The notes under the pieces were generated by a model. It made no database searches, was not told the DNA's origin, and saw nothing but the letters and a program-made list of their open reading frames with translations. From Sphingobacteriales bacterium TSM_CSM (GTDB lineage: Bacteria; Bacteroidota; Bacteroidia; Chitinophagales; UBA2359), in the NCBI GenBank assembly GCA_002212725.1, contig MTCR01000102.1, positions 25,342 through 89,341 of the forward strand: a stretch of DNA of 64,000 bases, given 5' to 3'. How positions within the stretch are numbered: position 1 is the first letter of the stretch; each line of letters starts with the position of its first letter. Shown piece by piece: positions 9,471 to 18,093 of this stretch. The translations under genes were made by a program, and so were the position numbers.

Positions 9471-9855
9471 TCAATAACATCGCTATCGTTGTAAAGCGGA
9501 TGCAATGTGTTTACATCTTTTTCAATAAAATAACCTCTGGCATTTTAAACTTGTCATCGTTCTCACGGTAACGGTTTGCAACTTTGGCAGACATTGCGAT
9601 ATATACCGCAATTTATCAGACAGTTCTAAATATAGCTAATAGAAGAAAATATTACCCTAAATCGGGCATTTACCTTTGGCGCTTACAACCTGCAAACAGG
9701 CAGTTTCGGGCAGCGGGTAAAGTATTTTTACCATAGCGAAGTGGTTGGCGGTTCATATAATATTTAACAAAAGTTAAAAAAGTCTGTTTATAGCACAAGG
9801 ATGGCAGTAAGTTGGTTAATTTTGCAGCGTTTTTACCGGTTTACCAAACTTACCC
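9471..9855. other. AT-rich intergenic region upstream of batA
   Basis: 385 nt with no intact gene. Near its end, 9663-9767 reads as an uninterrupted 34-codon stretch ending in TAA whose composition (FTFGAYNLQTGSFGQRVKYF) looks like real protein and has no start codon; it may be the relic of a secreted protein. A TAATTTTG -7-like element at 9817-9824 stands 31 nt before batA and is the probable promoter of the bat operon. Confidence 0.4.
9817..9824 (+). promoter_or_regulatory. candidate bat operon -7 element
   Basis: TAATTTTG matches TAnnTTTG and ends 31 nt before the batA start codon. It is the only such match close to batA. No convincing -33 TTG is visible at the usual distance. Confidence 0.4.
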
Positions 9856-10851
9856 ATGCTGCCACACCACATTACCTTTGCCAATCCGGGTTTTCTTGCG
9901 TTGCTGCTGCTACTGCCGTTGCTTGCCTTGTGGCAGTGGCGCAGGTACCAACAGCAATACCCCGAACTGAAAATGTCTTCCCTTTCGGCATTTCGCGGAA
10001 CGGGTACGTGGAAATCGGCCTTGCGCCCCTTTTTAAGCTTGTTTAAATTAGCTGCCTTTACCCTGCTGGTAATTGCACTGGCACGGCCCCAAAATAAATT
10101 TGCCGAAGAAAAAATTACCGCCGAAGGCATTGACATTGTGTTGTCTATGGACGTTTCGGGCAGTATGCTGGCACGCGATTTTGAACCCGACCGCTTAGGC
10201 GCCGCCAAACAAGTGGCCCAAGACTTTATCAACACCCGAAAATACGACCGCATAGGGCTGGTGGTTTTTGCCGGAGAAAGTTTTACCCAATGCCCCACCA
10301 CCACCGACCACGCCGTACTGCGCACCCTGCTGGAACAAACCCAAAGCGGTATGCTGGAAGACGGAACCGCCATTGGCATGGGGCTGGCTACTGCCGTAAG
10401 CCGCCTGCAAGACAGCAAAGCCAAAAGCAAGGTCATTATTTTACTTACCGACGGGGTAAACAACGCCGGGTTTATTGACCCCCTTACCGCCGCCGAAACC
10501 GCCCTGCAAACAGGGGTAAAGGTTTATACCATTGGCGTGGGCACGCGCGGCTATGCACCCTATCCGGTACAGGGCTTTTTTGGCGTGCAGTACCAGCGTA
10601 TGCAGGTAGAAATAGATGAGGCGCTGCTGCAAAAAATAGCCGAACTAACCGGCGGGCGCTATTTCCGCGCCACCGAAAACACCAGCCTGCGCCAAATTTA
10701 CGATGAAATTAACCAACTCGAAAAAACAAAAATAGAAGTAACCACCATTAGCCGGTTTACCGAGCGTTTCCACCTGTTTGCCCTGCTGGCAGCCATCTGC
10801 CTGGCTATGGAAATACTGCTCCGTAATACCGTATTCAGGGGTATTAACTGA
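9856..10851 (+). CDS. batA: BatA, von Willebrand A domain membrane protein
   Basis: 331-residue inner-membrane protein with a periplasmic-type vWA domain, first gene of the Bat (Bacteroides aerotolerance) cluster. Two N-terminal helices (about residues 12-27 and 58-77) and one C-terminal helix (about 305-325) bracket the vWA domain. The metal-ion-dependent adhesion site is complete: Asp99-x-Ser-x-Ser103 (MDVSGS), with the later Thr and Asp (LLTDG). Bat proteins are linked to oxygen tolerance and envelope stress; their biochemical action is not settled. It is followed 30 nt later by batB. In many genomes a MoxR ATPase and a DUF58 protein precede batA; here neither does, and the gene follows an AT-rich islet. 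Confidence 0.93.
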   Translation: MLPHHITFANPGFLALLLLLPLLALWQWRRYQQQYPELKMSSLSAFRGTGTWKSALRPFLSLFKLAAFTLLVIALARPQNKFAEEKITAEGIDIVLSMDVSGSMLARDFEPDRLGAAKQVAQDFINTRKYDRIGLVVFAGESFTQCPTTTDHAVLRTLLEQTQSGMLEDGTAIGMGLATAVSRLQDSKAKSKVIILLTDGVNNAGFIDPLTAAETALQTGVKVYTIGVGTRGYAPYPVQGFFGVQYQRMQVEIDEALLQKIAELTGGRYFRATENTSLRQIYDEINQLEKTKIEVTTISRFTERFHLFALLAAICLAMEILLRNTVFRGIN

Positions 10852-10881
10852 TATTGAGATTTCGCTCACTAACCGATAACT

Positions 10882-11925
10882 ATGTTTAAATTTGAAAACA
10901 GCGCCTGGTTTTACGCCCTTTTGCTCCTACCGCTTTTTATCTGGTTTTTCAGGGCAAGTATGCAATGGCAGCGCAACGCAAGCGCAAAACTGGGGCAAAA
11001 TGCACTTATAAGCCGCCTCATGCCCGATTTTTCGGCACAAAAACGGCGCACCAAATTTTTGCTCTACCTGTTTGCCTATTGTTTTATTATTACCGGGCTG
11101 GCCAACCCGCAGGTGGGCGCCAAATTAGAAAAGGTAAAACGGCAGGGCATTGATGTAATGATTGCCATTGACGTATCGAACAGCATGTTGGCCGAGGATA
11201 TACAACCCAACCGCCTTGAACGGGCAAAACAATTGGTTTCGCGCATTATAGACAACATGAAAGATGACCGTATAGGGCTTATTGTATTTGCCGGAAATGC
11301 CTACCTGCAAATGCCGCTCAGTTCTGATTATGCCGCCGCAAAACTGTTTCTGAAAACCATAAACCCCGATATTGTGCCTACGCAGGGAACAGCCATTGCC
11401 GCCGCCATAGAACTGTCTCAAAGCGCTTTTTCCGATGAATCGAAAACGCACAACGCTTTGGTTATTATTTCCGATGGCGAAAACCACGAAGCCGATGCCG
11501 TAGAAACTGCAAAAAAAGCCGCCGCCGAGGGTTTGGTTATTTACACCCTGGGTATAGGCTCACCCGAAGGCGTGCGCGTGCCCGTGGTGGTAAACGGCCG
11601 CACTGCCGATTATAAGCGCGACAACAGCGGAAACTACGTGGTTTCTAAACTGAACGAATCCATTTTGCAAGATGTTGCAAGCAGCGGAAATGGTAAATAC
11701 CTGCGCATTGCCGGTGCAAAAGATGAAGTTGCCAGTGTGCTTGCCGCCTTAGACACCCTTCAGAAACGCACCTTTGAAGACCATGTTATTACCGATTATG
11801 CCGACCAGTTTCAGTATTTTATAGCCATTGCCCTTATTTTGTTGCTTATTGAGTTTTTTACCTCAGAACGCAAAAGCGCCCGTTGGGCAGGCTGGAACCT
11901 ATTTGAAAACGAACCCCAAAAATAA
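10882..11925 (+). CDS. batB: BatB, von Willebrand A domain membrane protein
   Basis: 347-residue paralogue of BatA. Helices at about residues 8-23 and 58-74 and near residues 312-328 flank a vWA domain. The MIDAS motif reads Asp97-V-S-N-Ser101, so it keeps the metal-binding residues with Asn in place of the usual Gly at the fourth position. The VFAGNAYLQMPLSSD segment and the IISDGENHE segment are the other characteristic vWA loops. The gene lies 30 nt after batA and 23 nt before batC, as expected for a cotranscribed bat operon. BatA and BatB are thought to act together in one membrane complex; that is family knowledge, not visible here. Confidence 0.93.
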   Translation: MFKFENSAWFYALLLLPLFIWFFRASMQWQRNASAKLGQNALISRLMPDFSAQKRRTKFLLYLFAYCFIITGLANPQVGAKLEKVKRQGIDVMIAIDVSNSMLAEDIQPNRLERAKQLVSRIIDNMKDDRIGLIVFAGNAYLQMPLSSDYAAAKLFLKTINPDIVPTQGTAIAAAIELSQSAFSDESKTHNALVIISDGENHEADAVETAKKAAAEGLVIYTLGIGSPEGVRVPVVVNGRTADYKRDNSGNYVVSKLNESILQDVASSGNGKYLRIAGAKDEVASVLAALDTLQKRTFEDHVITDYADQFQYFIAIALILLLIEFFTSERKSARWAGWNLFENEPQK

Positions 11926-11948
11926 CCAATATAAAACCACCGCTACCT

Positions 11949-12776
11949 ATGTCAGTAAAAACCTTCTTTTGTGTTGCGTTGCTTGCCATTTTACCCGCAG
12001 CAATGTTTACCCTGCCCGCACAGGCGCAGTCTGCAAAAAATCTCATCAGGCAGGGAAACCAAAAGTACAGCAACGGCGAGTACGGACTGGCCGAGGTAGA
12101 TTACCGCGCATCGGCCGATAAAAACAACCCTCAAACCAACCATACCGCCGCTTTCAACCTTGGCGACGCCCTTTTTAAACAAGGCCGCTACGAAGAAGCC
12201 GCCGCCCAGTTTGACCAGGCCGCCAAAACCGCCCAAAACAGCCAACTCAAATCAAACGCCTATTACAATATGGGAAATGCGCTGCTTAAATCGCAAAAAC
12301 TGCCCGAAAGCATAGAAGCCTACAAAAACGCACTGCGGCAAAACCCCAGCAATGCCGATGCCAAATATAACCTGACCTATGCCCGTAAAATGCAGCAACA
12401 ACAACAACAGCAGCAGCAAAACCAGCAAAACAAAGACCAACAACAACAGCAGCAAGACCAGCAGCAACAACAAGACCAACAACAACAGCAACAAGACCAG
12501 CAGCAGCAAGACCAACAACAACAACAGCAGCAGCAGGATAAACAACAGCAACAGAACCAGCAAGACCAACAACAACAACAGCAGCAAGGTAAAGAAGGAA
12601 ATGAGCAAAACCAACAGCAAAACGCCGCTCAAATGAACGGTCAGGAACGGAAACTTAGCAAAGAAGAAACCGCCCGTTTGCTGGAAGCCCTTAAAAACGA
12701 AGAACTGAAAGTACAGCAAAAGTTAAAACAAAGGCAGGGCAAGGCCAATAAAACCCCCGTTGACAAAGATTGGTAG
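11949..12776 (+). CDS. batC: BatC, TPR protein with poly-Gln linker
   Basis: 275-residue exported TPR protein. A signal peptide covers residues 1-27 (ILPAAMFTLPAQAQ). Two or three TPR units follow at about residues 30-140, with typical YYNMGNALLKSQ and AYKNALRQNPSNADAKYNL blocks. Residues 149-225 (about nt 12393-12623) are almost only Gln with spaced Asp, Asn and Lys, encoded by mixed CAA and CAG codons. A charged helical tail closes the protein. The family often has a low-complexity Gln/Lys-rich linker here, but this one is long. Periplasmic partner of BatA and BatB is the expected role. After this gene the operon is interrupted by a 299-nt gap carrying short repeats. Confidence 0.88.
   Translation: MSVKTFFCVALLAILPAAMFTLPAQAQSAKNLIRQGNQKYSNGEYGLAEVDYRASADKNNPQTNHTAAFNLGDALFKQGRYEEAAAQFDQAAKTAQNSQLKSNAYYNMGNALLKSQKLPESIEAYKNALRQNPSNADAKYNLTYARKMQQQQQQQQQNQQNKDQQQQQQDQQQQQDQQQQQQDQQQQDQQQQQQQQDKQQQQNQQDQQQQQQQGKEGNEQNQQQNAAQMNGQERKLSKEETARLLEALKNEELKVQQKLKQRQGKANKTPVDKDW
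12393..12623 (+). repeat. poly-Gln coding microsatellite in batC
   Basis: About 230 nt of CAA/CAG runs broken by GAC, AAC and AAA codons. The mixture of synonymous codons argues for selection on the amino-acid composition as well as for repeat slippage. Length may vary between strains. Confidence 0.85.
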
Positions 12777-13075
12777 GGTAATACCGCTTTTTACCCCGGC
12801 TATAACCGCAAACAGGTAAAAATTATTCTTCGGGTTATAAAACTTTAAGAAAAAAAGCATGGCAAGTTGTACAAAAAATGAAATTAGTATTTATCACTTG
12901 CCGATGAGCGCTAATTCCTTTGCCAACTTTGCGAAAAACTTTGCGAACTTTGCGTTTACAACAATACTTTTATCCGAAAAACACGCGAAATACAAAGCAA
13001 TAAAAAGGTAACATTAGTTCAAAACTTAGCCGCAGATACTTTTCATACAGCTTTTTAGATTGCCAGCGTAGTAAC
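12777..13075. other. gap between batC and batD with repeat relic
   Basis: 299 nt without a gene, unusual inside an operon whose other spacings are 15 to 30 nt. It holds three direct copies of AACTTTGCG (12925-12954) and, after them, an AT-rich stretch with a CACGCGAAATAC segment and a TAGCCGCAGATAC segment. These resemble dispersed intergenic repeats of many bacteria. No terminator hairpin with a T-run is visible, so read-through into batD is possible. Confidence 0.5.
12925..12954 (+). repeat. three tandem AACTTTGCG units
   Basis: Copies at 12925-12933, 12937-12945 and 12946-12954, with spacings of 12 and 9 nt. The same unit recurs at 30492-30516 and, inverted, at 61419-61427, always between genes. 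Confidence 0.75.
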
Positions 13076-14926
13076 ATGAAAAATAACCCCCTACTTATTA
13101 CAGCATTGCCAAAATACGCCCGCCGGTGTGCTGTTGCCCTTTGTTTTTTATTGCTCCAACTATACCTGCCTTGGGGCGAAAAGGCGGTGGCACAGTCGTT
13201 TTCGGTTAAGCCCACGTCGGTTGATGTAAGTACCGATGAACAATTTCAGATAACCTATTCGCTGCAAAATGTAGGTATGCGCGATTTTCAGGGTCCCAAT
13301 TTAGACGATTTTTTTGTGGTGGGCGGCCCAAATAAATCGCAAAGTATGCAAATTATCAATGGCAGCATGAGCAGTTCGGTAAGCATCAGCTATGTGTTAC
13401 AACCCAAAAAGTCGGGTAATTTTACCATTCCGCCGGCTACGGTTATTACAGACCGCCGTAAAACCCTGCGCAGCGAACAGGTAAGCGTCAGCGTATCAAA
13501 AGGTCGGCCGCAACCCAAGGCAACGCCGCCTCCGGCATCGGGCAGGCAGGGAAATAACCCGGCATCGGGCAACGAAAAGATTTGGGTGGCTGCCATTCCC
13601 GATACCTCAGCAGTGTGTGTCGGGCAGCAAATTACCGTCATCTACCGCCTATATACCAACGTTGACGTAGCCAACTACGGCATTCAAACCCCGCCGTCTT
13701 TTACCGGCTTTTGGGTAGAAGACATTACCCCCACCTACCAGCAAACACCCGGCACCACCACCTGGAACAACCAGCAATACCGCACCTTAGACCTTAAAAA
13801 ATATGCCCTGTTTCCGCAACGCCCCGGAACCCTGCAAATAGACCCTATGGAGGTGCAGGTAATTATAAGAGTGCCCGACCCAAACGCCGGCGGCGGTTTT
13901 TGGGGCAACATGTTTTATACCAACCAAACCCTCAACCTCACTACCGACCCAATTAAAATTGCTGTTGCCGACCTGCCGCAGCAAGGAAAACCCGATAACT
14001 TTACCGGCGCCGTGGGGCAGTACGAAATTAACACAGTACTGGGCAACCCCAACGTGGAAACCAACGAATCTATTGACCTGAAAGTGACCATTTCGGGTAC
14101 CGGAAACATGAAACTCATTGACCTGCCGCAGCCCGGTTTTCCGCCTTCGTTTGAAGTGTATGAACCCGAAGTGAACGAAGAAACCTTTACCCAACAAGAC
14201 AAGGTAAAAGGCCGGAAAACATACGATTTTACCCTCATTCCTTCCGAAGCCGGACAACAACAACTCCCTTCCATCGGGTTTAGTTTTTACAACCCCGAAA
14301 CCCGAAGCTACCAAACGGTTACAACACCACCCATACCGGTTAACATACGGCAGGGTAAAACGCCCGCCAAAACCGGCGCCAATGCCGAAAAACCGGGCAC
14401 GCTCATGCCGCTTAACCCAAGTTTGCGCCTGTTTACAACAAACAGCCGTTTTTTTGGCTCTGTGGCGTATTATGCCTTATCGGGGTTGCCGGTGTTACTG
14501 TTTTTGGGTGCCGCCATACGCATCAGGCGCCGCAAGCAAGAATTGTCCCACCCCTTCGCCCTGCGGCAAAAACAGGCGCAAAAAGTAGCCATACAACGCC
14601 TTGCAGGAGCGCAAACACATTTACAGCAAAACAACAAACGCGCTTTTTACGATGAGGTAATAAGGGCTGTTTGGGGTTACCTCAGCGACCGTGTGCATAT
14701 ACCGGCCAGCCAATTAGATAAAGATAATATTGCGGCCATTTTGCAGCAAAACGGCGCCACACAAGCCGCCATAGAACAACTGCTGCAAATTATTACCCAT
14801 TGCGAAATTGCCCTTTTTGCCCCCGCCGCCGAAGCAGGAACCATGAGCAGTACCTACGAAAACGCCAAAAATGCCATTGCCAGAACAGAAGAAGATTTAA
14901 ATGCCGCCCAATTAACCAAACCCTGA
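13076..14926 (+). CDS. batD: BatD, oxygen-tolerance membrane protein
   Basis: 616-residue BatD family protein. A signal peptide ends near residue 40 (..GEKAVAQS). The long exported part is a series of beta-sandwich domains: the first has the SFSVKPTSVDVSTDEQFQITYSL pattern typical of BatD starts, and a Pro/Gly-rich linker (about 140-160) separates it from the next. One membrane helix lies at about residues 463-481, followed by a basic cytoplasmic region of about 130 residues with a helical, DnaJ-like acidic or alanine-rich tail. Its partners are BatA, BatB, BatC and BatE. It is separated from batC by 299 nt but from batE by only 15 nt. The start ATG directly precedes a basic N-terminus. Confidence 0.9.
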   Translation: MKNNPLLITALPKYARRCAVALCFLLLQLYLPWGEKAVAQSFSVKPTSVDVSTDEQFQITYSLQNVGMRDFQGPNLDDFFVVGGPNKSQSMQIINGSMSSSVSISYVLQPKKSGNFTIPPATVITDRRKTLRSEQVSVSVSKGRPQPKATPPPASGRQGNNPASGNEKIWVAAIPDTSAVCVGQQITVIYRLYTNVDVANYGIQTPPSFTGFWVEDITPTYQQTPGTTTWNNQQYRTLDLKKYALFPQRPGTLQIDPMEVQVIIRVPDPNAGGGFWGNMFYTNQTLNLTTDPIKIAVADLPQQGKPDNFTGAVGQYEINTVLGNPNVETNESIDLKVTISGTGNMKLIDLPQPGFPPSFEVYEPEVNEETFTQQDKVKGRKTYDFTLIPSEAGQQQLPSIGFSFYNPETRSYQTVTTPPIPVNIRQGKTPAKTGANAEKPGTLMPLNPSLRLFTTNSRFFGSVAYYALSGLPVLLFLGAAIRIRRRKQELSHPFALRQKQAQKVAIQRLAGAQTHLQQNNKRAFYDEVIRAVWGYLSDRVHIPASQLDKDNIAAILQQNGATQAAIEQLLQIITHCEIALFAPAAEAGTMSSTYENAKNAIARTEEDLNAAQLTKP

Positions 14927-14941
14927 TTTTTTGCGCCAATT

Positions 14942-15715
14942 ATGCTCAAAACTATTGTAAAACACCTGCTTTTTTGCTGCCTTTTCATACTGCTGTGTCA
15001 ACCGGCGCTGCCCGGCAACCCCGCAGCAGATTTGGTAAAACAGGGCAACGATGCCTACGCCGGCGCCGATTATGCCAAAGCCGCCCAATTGTACGAACAG
15101 GCACTTGCACAAGGCGTTGAATCGGCGGCCTTGTACTACAATTTGGGCAACGCTTACTACCGGCAGCAAAAAACCGCCTTTTCCATACTCAACTATGAGC
15201 GGGCTTTAAAACTGCAACCCCACAACAAGGCAGCGCAAAACAACCTGCAATTAGCCAAAGAACGCATTGCCAACCCCATTGACGAACTGCCCGAAGTATT
15301 TTACCGCCGTTGGTGGGCTGCCGTATTGGGCATACTGCCATCGGGTATATGGGCAGGGGGAGCCGTATTGTTTTTATGGCTGTCGGCAGGACTGGGCATC
15401 TTGTTTTTCCTTTCGGCAACCGCAAAGCAAAAAAAATACAGTTTTGCCGGTGCTGTTTCCTGCCTTGTATTGGCTGTTCTGTTGCATGTTTTTGCCTATA
15501 ACCGCCACCAAAATGAAACCGCCAAAAACTATGCGGTAATTATGCAGCCGGCCGCAAACCTTAAAAAAGGCCCTTCAGACAGCAGCGAAAGTACCGCCGA
15601 ACTGCCCGAAGGAGCAAAGGTGCGAACCAACGAAAGGGTAAACGGCTGGGTGCGCATAACCCTTACCGATAACCGCGAAGGGTGGGTAAATGAACAAAAC
15701 CTTACAACCATATAA
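14942..15715 (+). CDS. batE: BatE, TPR and SH3 domain membrane protein
   Basis: 257-residue BatE. A signal peptide or anchor (residues 7-25), TPR units at about 27-100 (LYYNLGNAYYRQQK, NYERALKLQPHNKAAQNNL), two membrane helices at about 126-152 and 163-182, and a bacterial SH3 domain at about 195-257 (AVIMQPAANLKKGPS.. GAKVRTNERVNGWVRI) occur in the order expected for this family. SH3 domains of this type bind peptidoglycan or proline-rich peptides in the periplasm. It follows batD by 15 nt. Its stop codon overlaps the start codon of the downstream phosphatase gene by one base (TAATG), which implies translational coupling. Confidence 0.9.
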   Translation: MLKTIVKHLLFCCLFILLCQPALPGNPAADLVKQGNDAYAGADYAKAAQLYEQALAQGVESAALYYNLGNAYYRQQKTAFSILNYERALKLQPHNKAAQNNLQLAKERIANPIDELPEVFYRRWWAAVLGILPSGIWAGGAVLFLWLSAGLGILFFLSATAKQKKYSFAGAVSCLVLAVLLHVFAYNRHQNETAKNYAVIMQPAANLKKGPSDSSESTAELPEGAKVRTNERVNGWVRITLTDNREGWVNEQNLTTI

Positions 15716-17055
15716 TGCCGCTTAAAACATACGCTGCTTTTCTGCTTTTATGGCTTTGCCCGTTTGGTTTTTCCTGCTTATTATCTGCCCAAAAAACACC
15801 GCCGCCAAAGTTAATTTGCGGCCCCATGCAGGGGCATACCACACACAACCAAACAAATATTTGGCTGTTGTGCAAAAATGCCCGACAAGCAGAAATGCAA
15901 CTTTTCCTGCCCGAACAAGAAAATATTGCCATTAGCCAAATTATAAAACCCGATACCACCAATACGCTTTGGGGGCATGCTCCGGTGCAGTTGCAGTTTG
16001 AAGGGCTGCTGCCGGATACCACGTACCGGTATCGGTTACTGCTTAACCAAAAAGAGGTAAAAACAGGTACACTGCGAACCCTTAAACCACCGGGCACATC
16101 TGATTTCTCTTTTATTGCCGGCTCCTGCGCCTGGATGCCGCTGAGTTTTTGGGAAGACATTCAGCCCGGTGTAACCAACGCCACTTACCGCAATGCGGCC
16201 AAAAGCAACGCCGATTTTATGATTTGGCTGGGCGATGACCTTTACTTCAGAAGCGGTGACTGGAAAAGCTACAACGCCATGTTTGCCCGATATATAACCA
16301 TGCGCTCCTTTAAACCGCTGCACCCGCTGCTGCAAGCCATGCCGCAATATGCCATTTGGGACGACCACGATTTTGGCCCCGATAACTCCAACAGCGCCAA
16401 TAACCCTGCAAAAGACTGGGCGTTGCAATTGTTTAAACTCTTTTGGGCAAACCCCGCCTACGGTACGCCACAAACGCCGGGTGTTTTTTACAATTTCAGC
16501 TACCAGGATGCCGAGTTTTTTCTGCTCGACGACCGGTATAACAAAGAAATGCCGCACCAACACACCCACGGCTCTATGTTTGGCACCGAACAATGGAACT
16601 GGCTGGCAGAACAACTGCAAAACTCAACCGCTACTTTTAAATTTGTGGTGTGCGGCGTGCAAATGCTTATTGAAAAATCATCGGCAGAGGGGCTTAAAGA
16701 ATTTCCGCAAGAACAACAACGGTTTTTAGATATGCTGGAAGAGCACCGGATTAAGGGAGTTATTCTGCTGAGCGGCGACCGCCATTTTGCCGAATTATAC
16801 CGCCTGCAACGCCCCAATTCCTATGACTTGTATGAGGTAACCACCTCGCCCCTGAGTGCCATTACCACCGGCATTTTGCTTGGCAATAAAGGTTCACAAC
16901 GGGCAGTACCCAAAACTAAATGGCGAAAACCCAATTTTGCGCGGTTTACCATAACCGGCAGTGCCAACAACCGCATTTGTACCGTATATTTGTGCAACAA
17001 AAGGGGTAAAACCGTTTGGCAAAAATCATGGAAACAAACCGATTTGGGTTATTAA
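15715..17055 (+). CDS. PhoD-like metallophosphatase, exported
   Basis: 446-residue alkaline phosphatase D-type metallophosphoesterase. A signal peptide ends near residue 26 (..SCLLSAQ). An N-terminal fibronectin-like domain (about 30-122) is followed by the catalytic domain with metal-ligand motifs GDD-LYFRSGDW (173-182), WDDHDFGPDNSN (215-226) and LLSGDRHFAE near residue 352. PhoD enzymes hydrolyse phosphate mono- or diesters with Ca/Fe or similar metals, outside the inner membrane. The ATG overlaps the batE stop by one base, so it is made together with the Bat proteins; a functional link to them is an inference. Related Bacteroidota proteins are annotated only as alkaline phosphatase family, so the true substrate is open. 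Confidence 0.85.
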   Translation: MPLKTYAAFLLLWLCPFGFSCLLSAQKTPPPKLICGPMQGHTTHNQTNIWLLCKNARQAEMQLFLPEQENIAISQIIKPDTTNTLWGHAPVQLQFEGLLPDTTYRYRLLLNQKEVKTGTLRTLKPPGTSDFSFIAGSCAWMPLSFWEDIQPGVTNATYRNAAKSNADFMIWLGDDLYFRSGDWKSYNAMFARYITMRSFKPLHPLLQAMPQYAIWDDHDFGPDNSNSANNPAKDWALQLFKLFWANPAYGTPQTPGVFYNFSYQDAEFFLLDDRYNKEMPHQHTHGSMFGTEQWNWLAEQLQNSTATFKFVVCGVQMLIEKSSAEGLKEFPQEQQRFLDMLEEHRIKGVILLSGDRHFAELYRLQRPNSYDLYEVTTSPLSAITTGILLGNKGSQRAVPKTKWRKPNFARFTITGSANNRICTVYLCNKRGKTVWQKSWKQTDLGY

Positions 17056-17080
17056 AACAACAAATTGCACCAGTAACACC

Positions 17081-18061
17081 ATGATTGGAACCGATATACA
17101 CGCCGCCAAATTGCTGCTGGAAGCCGGAGAACCGGTTGCCATTCCTACCGAAACAGTGTATGGCCTGGCAGCAAATGCTTTTAATGAAAATGCGGTACTA
17201 AAAATATTTCTCACCAAAAACCGCCCTGTTTTCGACCCGCTTATTGTACATACCGGCAGTATAGAACAAATAACCACACTGGTAACCGGTATGCCCGAAA
17301 CCGCCCGATGTTTGGCGCAGCAGTTTATGCCCGGCCCGCTTACCCTGCTGCTGCCCAAAAAAGATGTAATACCCGATTTGGTAACCAGCGGGCTGCCGCA
17401 TGTGGCGGTTCGGGTGCCCAACCACCCGCTTACCCTGCAACTGCTCAGCAGCCTCAGTTTTCCGTTGGCAGCGCCCAGCGCCAACCCGTTCGGGTATGTA
17501 AGCCCCACTACGGCACAGCATGTGCAAGACCAGTTAGGCGAAAAAATACCCTATATTCTTGATGGCGGCGCTTGCAATATTGGTATTGAATCTACCATTA
17601 TAGGCTTTGATACCATGCCGCCAACGGTGTACCGGATGGGCGGCATAAGCATAGAGCAAATTGAAGCGGTAATTGGCAAAGTGCTGGTACAAACGCACTC
17701 CAGCTCAAACCCGCGCGCCGCCGGAATGCTGAAAAGCCACTATGCACCGCGCAAAAAGGTAATTATAGGCAATATACCTCAACTGCTGCACCGGTTTTCG
17801 GAAGAAAACAGGCGCGGAGAGGTGGGGGTGTTGTCGTTTATGCACGATTACGGCTGCCCGAAGCAGGTTATTTTATCGGCCGAAGGCAATCTTAACCAGG
17901 CAGCCGGCCGCCTTTTTGCCGCCTTGCGCACATTAGACAGTCTTCCTTTGTCGGTTATTTTAACCGAACCTGTGCCCGATGTTTTTATAGGACGCGCCAT
18001 AAACGACCGCCTGAAAAGAGCCGCCGCCGGACAAACCCACACCGAAGACGGCGAATGGTAA
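17081..18061 (+). CDS. L-threonylcarbamoyladenylate synthase (Sua5/TsaC)
   Basis: Makes threonylcarbamoyl-AMP from threonine, bicarbonate and ATP for the t6A37 modification of tRNAs reading ANN codons. 326 residues: an N-terminal YrdC domain (residues 1-205) with the VAIPTETVYGLAANAF, KNRPVFDPLIVH and PLAAPSANPFGYVSPTTAQHV blocks, then a Sua5 C-terminal domain (about 215-326), so this is the long Sua5 form rather than TsaC alone. The ATG at 17081 is chosen because the sequence upstream of it continues the 3' end of the phosphatase gene in another frame and has no YrdC similarity. It follows the phosphatase gene by 25 nt and converges on the slipin gene. Confidence 0.93.
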   Translation: MIGTDIHAAKLLLEAGEPVAIPTETVYGLAANAFNENAVLKIFLTKNRPVFDPLIVHTGSIEQITTLVTGMPETARCLAQQFMPGPLTLLLPKKDVIPDLVTSGLPHVAVRVPNHPLTLQLLSSLSFPLAAPSANPFGYVSPTTAQHVQDQLGEKIPYILDGGACNIGIESTIIGFDTMPPTVYRMGGISIEQIEAVIGKVLVQTHSSSNPRAAGMLKSHYAPRKKVIIGNIPQLLHRFSEENRRGEVGVLSFMHDYGCPKQVILSAEGNLNQAAGRLFAALRTLDSLPLSVILTEPVPDVFIGRAINDRLKRAAAGQTHTEDGEW

Positions 18062-18093
18062 GCAGCCTGATGCTGTTTATGCTGAATGGTGCA

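Noticed and set aside
9541..9620. attC-like or tRNA-like sequence (GTAACGGTTTGCAACTTTGG)
   Set aside because: No complete cloverleaf and no paired recombination-site arms could be drawn.
12252..12719. Leu/Val-rich 155-residue reading frame opposite batC
   Set aside because: Antisense of the poly-Gln tract; CAA/CAG runs read as TTG/CTG on the other strand.
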